Shown here in pieces: positions 51,813-56,033 of a stretch of DNA of 56,033 bases. A program made the position numbers and the translations under genes. The DNA lies in the NCBI RefSeq assembly GCF_026191635.1, contig NZ_JAKRRW010000030.1:1-56033 (forward strand), written 5' to 3'. The notes below the pieces were generated by a model. The model worked only from the letters and a program-made list of their open reading frames with translations, did no database searches and was not told the DNA's origin. The DNA is from Photobacterium obscurum (lineage in GTDB: Bacteria > Pseudomonadota > Gammaproteobacteria > Enterobacterales > Vibrionaceae). The first letter of the stretch is position 1, and the number at the start of each line of letters is the position of its first letter.

Positions 51813-53237
51813 CTAAGGAGTATATACGCCTACACCCAATTCATCTTCTTTACGTGTTTTTTCCATCACCTCGGTAGGTGACATCGCTACACGTAGAGCC
51901 ATTTCGGCTTCGGTGCGTACAAGTTCACCGCGTAGCGAGTTAGTGAATACGTCGGTGATCTTGACATCAACGAATTGGCCAATCAGCTCGGCAGAGCCTT
52001 CAAAGTTTACGACACGGTTGTTCTCGGTACGGCCGCGAAGCTCCATGATGTTCTTCTTCGATGGGCCTTCAACCAGAATACGCTGCTCAGTGTCCAGCAT
52101 CTGGCGTGAATAACGCATTGCTTGAGTATTGATCTGCTGCTGCAGTTCGTACAAGCGTTCTTTCTTCACTTCCTCTGGCAGATCACATGGATAGTCTGCC
52201 GCCGGTGTTCCCGGACGTGCCGAGAAAATAAAGCTGAAGCTCATATCGAAGTCGATTTCACGGATCAGCTTCATGGTATCCTGGAAGTCCTGATCGCTTT
52301 CGCCCGGGAATGCCACGATAAAGTCAGAGCTGATGGTGATGTCCGGACGCGCTTTGCGTAGTTTACGGATTTTTGACTTATATTCGATGGCGGTGTGCGG
52401 ACGCTTCATCATCGACAAAATACGGTCTGAGCCGCTCTGTACCGGCAGGTGCAGGAAGCTAACCAGCTCCGGCGTATCTTCGTACACTTCGATGATGTCA
52501 TCAGTGAACTCGATAGGATGGCTGGTGGTATAACGGATACGGTCGATACCGTCGATAGCCGCAACCAGACGCAGAAGCTCGGCAAATGTGGCAATCTCGT
52601 CATCGTGAGTTGCACCACGGTAGGCATTCACGTTTTGGCCAAGTAGGTTGACTTCGCGTACGCCTTGATCTGCCAGTTGAGCGACTTCAAAAAGTACATC
52701 ATCCAGCGGGCGGCTAACTTCTTCACCACGTGTGTAGGGAACAACACAGTAAGTACAGTATTTAGAACAACCTTCCATGATCGAAACGAATGCCGTTGCA
52801 CCTTCGGCACGAGGCTCTGGCAGGCTGTCGAATTTCTCGATTTCCGGGAAGGAGATGTCCATGACCGGAGCGTGATCAGATTGTGACTGTTTGATCATCT
52901 CTGGCAGGCGGTGCAGGGTCTGTGGGCCAAAAATGACATCAACGTAAGGTGCACGCTGACGAATCGAGTCGCCTTCCTGGGTTGCTACACAACCACCTAC
53001 GCCAATCACCAGGTCTGGCTTTTTGTCTTTCAGCGTTTTCCAGCGGCCTAGCTGGTGGAAAACTTTTTCTTGCGCCTTTTCACGGATTGAGCAGGTGTTC
53101 AGTAGCAGAACGTCTGCTTCTTCTGGTTCTTCCGTTAACTCGAAGCCATTGGCTGCATTAAGAAGATCGGCCATTTTTGATGAATCGTATTCGTTCATCT
53201 GGCAGCCCCAGGTTTTAATAAGCAGTTTCTTAGCCAT
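51813..53237 (-). CDS. miaB: tRNA-2-methylthio-N6-dimethylallyladenosine synthase
   Basis: The predicted radical-SAM methylthiotransferase has 474 residues (E. coli 474). It adds methylthio to i6A37. The N-terminal cluster uses Cys12, Cys49 and Cys83; the radical-SAM cluster Cys157, Cys161 and Cys164 (CSKYCTYC). A TRAM domain (about 380-445) closes it. It lies between ybeZ and mtgA/ubiF, as in E. coli apart from mtgA. Confidence 0.98.
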   Translation of the reverse strand: MAKKLLIKTWGCQMNEYDSSKMADLLNAANGFELTEEPEEADVLLLNTCSIREKAQEKVFHQLGRWKTLKDKKPDLVIGVGGCVATQEGDSIRQRAPYVDVIFGPQTLHRLPEMIKQSQSDHAPVMDISFPEIEKFDSLPEPRAEGATAFVSIMEGCSKYCTYCVVPYTRGEEVSRPLDDVLFEVAQLADQGVREVNLLGQNVNAYRGATHDDEIATFAELLRLVAAIDGIDRIRYTTSHPIEFTDDIIEVYEDTPELVSFLHLPVQSGSDRILSMMKRPHTAIEYKSKIRKLRKARPDITISSDFIVAFPGESDQDFQDTMKLIREIDFDMSFSFIFSARPGTPAADYPCDLPEEVKKERLYELQQQINTQAMRYSRQMLDTEQRILVEGPSKKNIMELRGRTENNRVVNFEGSAELIGQFVDVKITDVFTNSLRGELVRTEAEMALRVAMSPTEVMEKTRKEDELGVGVYTP

Positions 53238-53474
53238 GTCTAACTCTTCACTCGTAGTGTTTATTCATTGCATTCAACATTGCTTCATTCGGCCAACAAC
53301 TATGATTTAGAGACTGTTGGCTGTAGCAAGCCGCGTATTGTACTGCTTAAAACCCTGCCTGACTAGATCATCACCACCCCGAATAAAATATGGTTTTTAG
53401 TCTGGGAGATGACGGGTTGTATTTATTGATGTTTCACCGGGGGCTTGGACGGGGGCTATTAGTGAATAATCAAT

Positions 53475-54161
53475 TTAGAGCTGGTCAAGAGTCTGGTTGC
53501 CGAGCTGTCGCATTTGTTGGGTGATCCAGCGGCTTCGCTGGCGGACATACTCGCTCATCGGGTTGGCCTTTATTTTATAGGGGTTGGGGAGGACAGCTGC
53601 CAGTTGGGCGGCTTGCTGAGGTGAAAGTTGGCGAGCCGGAATAGCGAAATAGTTCTGGCTGGCGGCTTCAATACCGTACAACCCAGGGCCGAACTCAATG
53701 ATGTTGAGGTAGACTTCGATAATGCGAGATTTGTCCCACAATAGCTCCATCAGTAGGGCAAAGTAGAGTTCAGCCCCTTTGCGAAGAAACGAGCGGGTAG
53801 GGAAGAGGAACAAATTTTTCGCTGTTTGTTGGGTGATGGTACTTCCCCCACGGCTCGGACCATCAGCTCCGGTTTGCTTTAGGATGGTCAGAATGGCATT
53901 GATGTCGATCCCGTAATGGCTGGCAAAGCGCTGATCTTCTGAGGCTATAACGGCTAGCTGGGCGTTTGGCGAGATGTGTTGTATATCGACCCAAAGGTGT
54001 GTCGACAGCTCTGGGTAACCGATTGGCGGATATAAACTGCGGTGGATTTTCCAGCCCCAAATCGGAGGGTCGATATATTTTCCGGTCATGACTAGCAGTA
54101 TTGGCGTAACCATAACCAGAAGGATGCACCTGAATAACCAGCGTTTAAACGTTGCTATCAC
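53475..54161 (-). CDS. mtgA: Monofunctional biosynthetic peptidoglycan transglycosylase
   Basis: The predicted GT51 enzyme has 228 residues. One membrane anchor (about 8-27) precedes the donor-site motif VIASEDQRFASHYGID (catalytic Glu), then GGSTITQQTAKNLFL and ELLWDKSRIIEVYLNIIEFG. It polymerises lipid II without cross-linking. In E. coli mtgA lies elsewhere (near arcB), so its place between miaB and ubiF is a difference. The 237 bases to miaB hold an inverted repeat GCCAACA/TGTTGGC but no clear terminator. Confidence 0.95.
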   Translation of the reverse strand: MIATFKRWLFRCILLVMVTPILLVMTGKYIDPPIWGWKIHRSLYPPIGYPELSTHLWVDIQHISPNAQLAVIASEDQRFASHYGIDINAILTILKQTGADGPSRGGSTITQQTAKNLFLFPTRSFLRKGAELYFALLMELLWDKSRIIEVYLNIIEFGPGLYGIEAASQNYFAIPARQLSPQQAAQLAAVLPNPYKIKANPMSEYVRQRSRWITQQMRQLGNQTLDQL

Positions 54162-54390
54162 GGATCTCGTTACTTCTTAGAGTTTATCTTGGCTTCAATC
54201 ATAATAGATTAATATGCCAAGTGGCAGAGTTCGGGGAATTATCGCTGATGGCTGAGAGGGAATCAGGTAACATACGGTCAACACAATACTTATCTGGCTC
54301 AGCGAATTAGATGTCAGATCAGAGAGTTATTTGTTTATGTCCAAGCGCTTATAGATAAGCGTATAGATAAGCACAGAGATGAGACCAGAT

Positions 54391-55551
54391 ATGGAACAAT
54401 ATGATGTAGTGGTTGCTGGTGGTGGCATGGTTGGTGCTGCGACTGCATTGGGTTTAGCACAGCAGGGACTAACTGTAGCCGTATTGGAAGGGACGGAGCC
54501 GAAGAGCTTCCAATCCGAACAGCCAATGGATCTGCGGGTTTCTGCTATCTCACCAAACTCTGTAGCTCTTCTGATGCGCCTAGGTGCCTGGGCCAGTATT
54601 TTGCAGATGCGAGTGTGTCCATTCAAGCGACTTGAAACCTGGGAGCATCCCGAATGCCGTACTCGCTTTAATGCCGACGAAATGAACTTAGATCGCTTGG
54701 GCTATATTGTGGAGAATCGAATTATCCAGCTGGGCCTATGGCAGCAGTTTGATGATTACCCGAACTTATCACTACTATGTCCTACCAGAATGATAAGAGC
54801 AGAGGCGACTGAAGCGGGCTACCTGGTCGAGCTTGATGATGGTCGACAGATCAGCACCCGGTTATTAGTTGGTGCCGACGGGGCGAACTCTCAGGTGCGT
54901 CAGCAGGCAGGCATTGGTATTACGGCTTGGGACTATCGTCAGCATTGCATGCTCATTAATGTAGAAACGGCCTTGCCACAGCAGGATATGACCTGGCAGA
55001 TGTTTACTCCTCGGGGGCCTCGTTCTTTTCTGCCGTTGCCGGGACATCAGGGATCATTGGTGTGGTATGACAGCCCGCAGAGGATCAAGCAGCTTAGTGC
55101 TATGAGTGCAGAGCAGTTGCATGAACAGATCAGTGTCAACTTCCCCAAAGAACTAGGGGAGTTCAAGGTATTAAGCCACGGCAGCTTCCCGCTGACCCGC
55201 CGCCACGCCCAGAATTACTATAAACCTGGAGTCGTTTTGCTTGGTGATGCCGCCCATACAATAAACCCTCTTGCTGGACAGGGCGTGAATCTTGGCTTCA
55301 AGGATGTCGATGTGCTATTGCATGAAATTGAGAAAGCCGGCAAAGAGTGGGCTGTCCCTTCGGTATTAAAAGCTTATGAGTGCCGTCGCCGTCCCGATAA
55401 CCTGCTAATGCAAAGCGGTATGGATTTCTTCTATACCACGTTCAGTAACTCTTTGCTGCCAGTGAAGCTGATGCGTAACGTCGGCCTTAAGTTGGCCGAG
55501 CACACCGGTCCGTTGAAGAAGCAGGCATTAAAATACGCAATGGGTATGTAG
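54391..55551 (+). CDS. ubiF: UbiF, FAD-dependent ubiquinone-pathway hydroxylase
   Basis: The predicted enzyme has 386 residues and is a UbiH/UbiF/VisC-type flavin monooxygenase. It hydroxylates 2-octaprenyl-3-methyl-6-methoxy-benzoquinol, the last ring hydroxylation in ubiquinone synthesis. The FAD site VVVAGGGMVGAATALGLA, the VGADGANSQVR motif and GDAAHTINPLAGQGVNLGFKD are intact. ATG 54,391 gives MEQYDVVV; ATG 54,379 is an alternative. It lies by miaB and the tRNA cluster as in E. coli. Confidence 0.95.
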   Translation: MEQYDVVVAGGGMVGAATALGLAQQGLTVAVLEGTEPKSFQSEQPMDLRVSAISPNSVALLMRLGAWASILQMRVCPFKRLETWEHPECRTRFNADEMNLDRLGYIVENRIIQLGLWQQFDDYPNLSLLCPTRMIRAEATEAGYLVELDDGRQISTRLLVGADGANSQVRQQAGIGITAWDYRQHCMLINVETALPQQDMTWQMFTPRGPRSFLPLPGHQGSLVWYDSPQRIKQLSAMSAEQLHEQISVNFPKELGEFKVLSHGSFPLTRRHAQNYYKPGVVLLGDAAHTINPLAGQGVNLGFKDVDVLLHEIEKAGKEWAVPSVLKAYECRRRPDNLLMQSGMDFFYTTFSNSLLPVKLMRNVGLKLAEHTGPLKKQALKYAMGM

Positions 55552-55597
55552 TGGCACCAACGGGTATAACTGTATTTGGCGCCAACCAATAAAGAAA

Positions 55598-55627
55598 AAG
55601 CCGAATGTTAATAAAAACATTCGGCTT
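55598..55627 (-). terminator. Distal terminator of the tRNA operon
   Basis: A perfect 12-bp stem (AAGCCGAATGTT with AACATTCGGCTT) closes a 6-base loop; the T-run (TTTTTC) is on the minus strand. Confidence 0.8.
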
Positions 55628-55706
55628 AACAACCAGAGAGATACGATCATTGAGTAGGTTGTAAAAACAGTTTTATGCAACAGAGTTAATTTGCTGCAGA
55701 TAAAAG

Positions 55707-55730
55707 AAAACCCACCAAAAGGTGGGTTTC
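55707..55730 (-). terminator. Proximal terminator of the tRNA operon
   Basis: A 9-bp stem (AAACCCACC with GGTGGGTTT) closes a 4-base loop, and the minus strand continues TTTTCTTTT, 8 bases after the tRNA-Leu 3' end. Confidence 0.9.
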
Positions 55731-55737
55731 TAAACGA

Positions 55738-55822
55738 TGGTGCGGAAGGAGAGACTTGAACTCTCACACCTTGCGGCGCCAGAACCTAAATCTGGTGCGT
55801 CTACCAATTCCGCCACTTCCGC
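55738..55822 (-). tRNA. tRNA-Leu (anticodon UAG)
   Basis: An 85-base class II tRNA: acceptor GCGGAAG with CTTCCGC, D arm, anticodon stem CCAGA/TCTGG around TTTAGGT (anticodon TAG), a long variable arm, T arm with GTTCAAGTC, and encoded CCA. It reads CUN leucine codons. It is the last gene of a minus-strand tRNA cluster. Confidence 0.97.
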
Positions 55823-55879
55823 AATACCTTTCGTCTTATCTTGATCATAGCATCAAGAGATAAAACGCTAAGTAAAATG

Positions 55880-55954
55880 TGGCAGGGCTACCTGGATTCG
55901 AACCAGGGAATGGCGGCATCAAAAGCCGCTGCCTTACCGCTTGGCGATAGCCCT
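55880..55954 (-). tRNA. tRNA-Gln (anticodon UUG)
   Basis: A 75-base tRNA close to E. coli glnU: D arm ATCGCCAAGCGGTAAGGC, anticodon stem GCGGC/GCCGC around TTTTGAT (anticodon TTG), T arm GGTTCGAATCC, and encoded GCCA. Its first base is A pairing with T72, unlike the U1-A72 pair of E. coli. Confidence 0.97.
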
Positions 55955-56002
55955 ACAGGTGTCTTTCTTAGAGACTGCCTCGAAAAGAGGTTTTAGAGAG
56001 AA

Positions 56003-56033
56003 TGGTGCGGAAGGAGAGACTTGAACTCTCACA
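56003..56033 (-). tRNA. tRNA-Leu (UAG), partial, cut by window end
   Basis: The 31 bases visible are identical to the 3' part (CCA, acceptor and T arm) of the tRNA-Leu at 55,738-55,822. The rest lies beyond the window. The anticodon is not visible; UAG is inferred from identity. Confidence 0.85.

Noticed and set aside
53286..53325. Inverted repeat GCCAACA/TGTTGGC downstream of mtgA
   Set aside because: Short stem, long loop, no T-run; not convincing as a terminator or operator.

Overview
This window looks like chromosomal backbone DNA from a gammaproteobacterium of the family Vibrionaceae (a Vibrio/Photobacterium/Grimontia-type organism). Nearly every protein has a close E. coli-like counterpart. 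Several families are typical of marine gammaproteobacteria: TIGR03503, DUF2066, DUF2069, a Yip1-family partner of MltD, and an UraA gene convergent with upp. I see no transposase, integrase, phage gene or CRISPR array. Genus is inference only.

Layout. (1) 1-15,130: tRNA-Trp, probably the distal end of an rRNA/tRNA operon lying left of the window; a small secreted protein; a DUF1904 protein; yafD; mltD with a Yip1 protein; gloB, yafS, rnhA, dnaQ; a TIGR03503 protein; fadE; a SulP anion transporter; gmhA; yafJ. This parallels the E. coli rrnH-yafD-mltD-gloB-yafS-rnhA-dnaQ and fadE-gmhA-yafJ blocks. (2) 15,130-33,100: purMN divergent from upp, then uraA, DUF2066, DUF2069, a WrbA-like flavoprotein, arsC, bepA, a TusA-like protein, perM, the feo iron locus, bcp-gcvR and dapA-bamC. 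This is the E. coli purN-to-bamC block, with the feo locus sitting where E. coli carries hyf between perM and bcp. (3) 33,220-54,161: one long minus-strand run covering lipoate synthesis (lipA-lipB-ybeD), cell elongation (dacA, rlpA, rodA, mrdA), rlmH-rsfS, holA-lptE-leuS, then ybeZ-ybeY-corC-lnt, miaB and mtgA; ybeL (plus strand) and a SYLF-domain gene lie between leuS and lnt. (4) 54,391-end: ubiF and a minus-strand tRNA cluster (Leu-UAG, Gln-UUG, and a second Leu cut by the window edge), as near ubiF in E. coli.

How the genes work together. Most are housekeeping: replication proofreading and primer removal (dnaQ, rnhA, holA), purine and pyrimidine supply (purMN, upp, uraA), lipoate, lysine/peptidoglycan precursors and wall growth (dapA, mrdA, rodA, rlpA, dacA, mltD, mtgA), outer-membrane biogenesis (bamC, bepA, lptE, lnt, gmhA), and ribosome/tRNA maturation (ybeY, rsfS, rlmH, miaB, leuS).

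The most unusual part is 25,298-29,778. A perfect 19-bp Fur-box palindrome lies between feoA-feoB-(Cys-rich membrane protein) and a divergent operon encoding two small exported proteins. One belongs to the DUF4198 (NikK-like) family and the other resembles NikL/CbiL-type domains. Both are predicted to begin with histidine after signal-peptide cleavage. I infer a periplasmic metal-handling module, related to nickel/cobalt accessory proteins, that has been placed under iron control beside FeoB. Also notable: hda and nadD/cobC are missing from blocks that otherwise match E. coli order; a family of short palindromic repeats supplies stop codons to two genes; and the SulP gene has a hairpin-rich leader.
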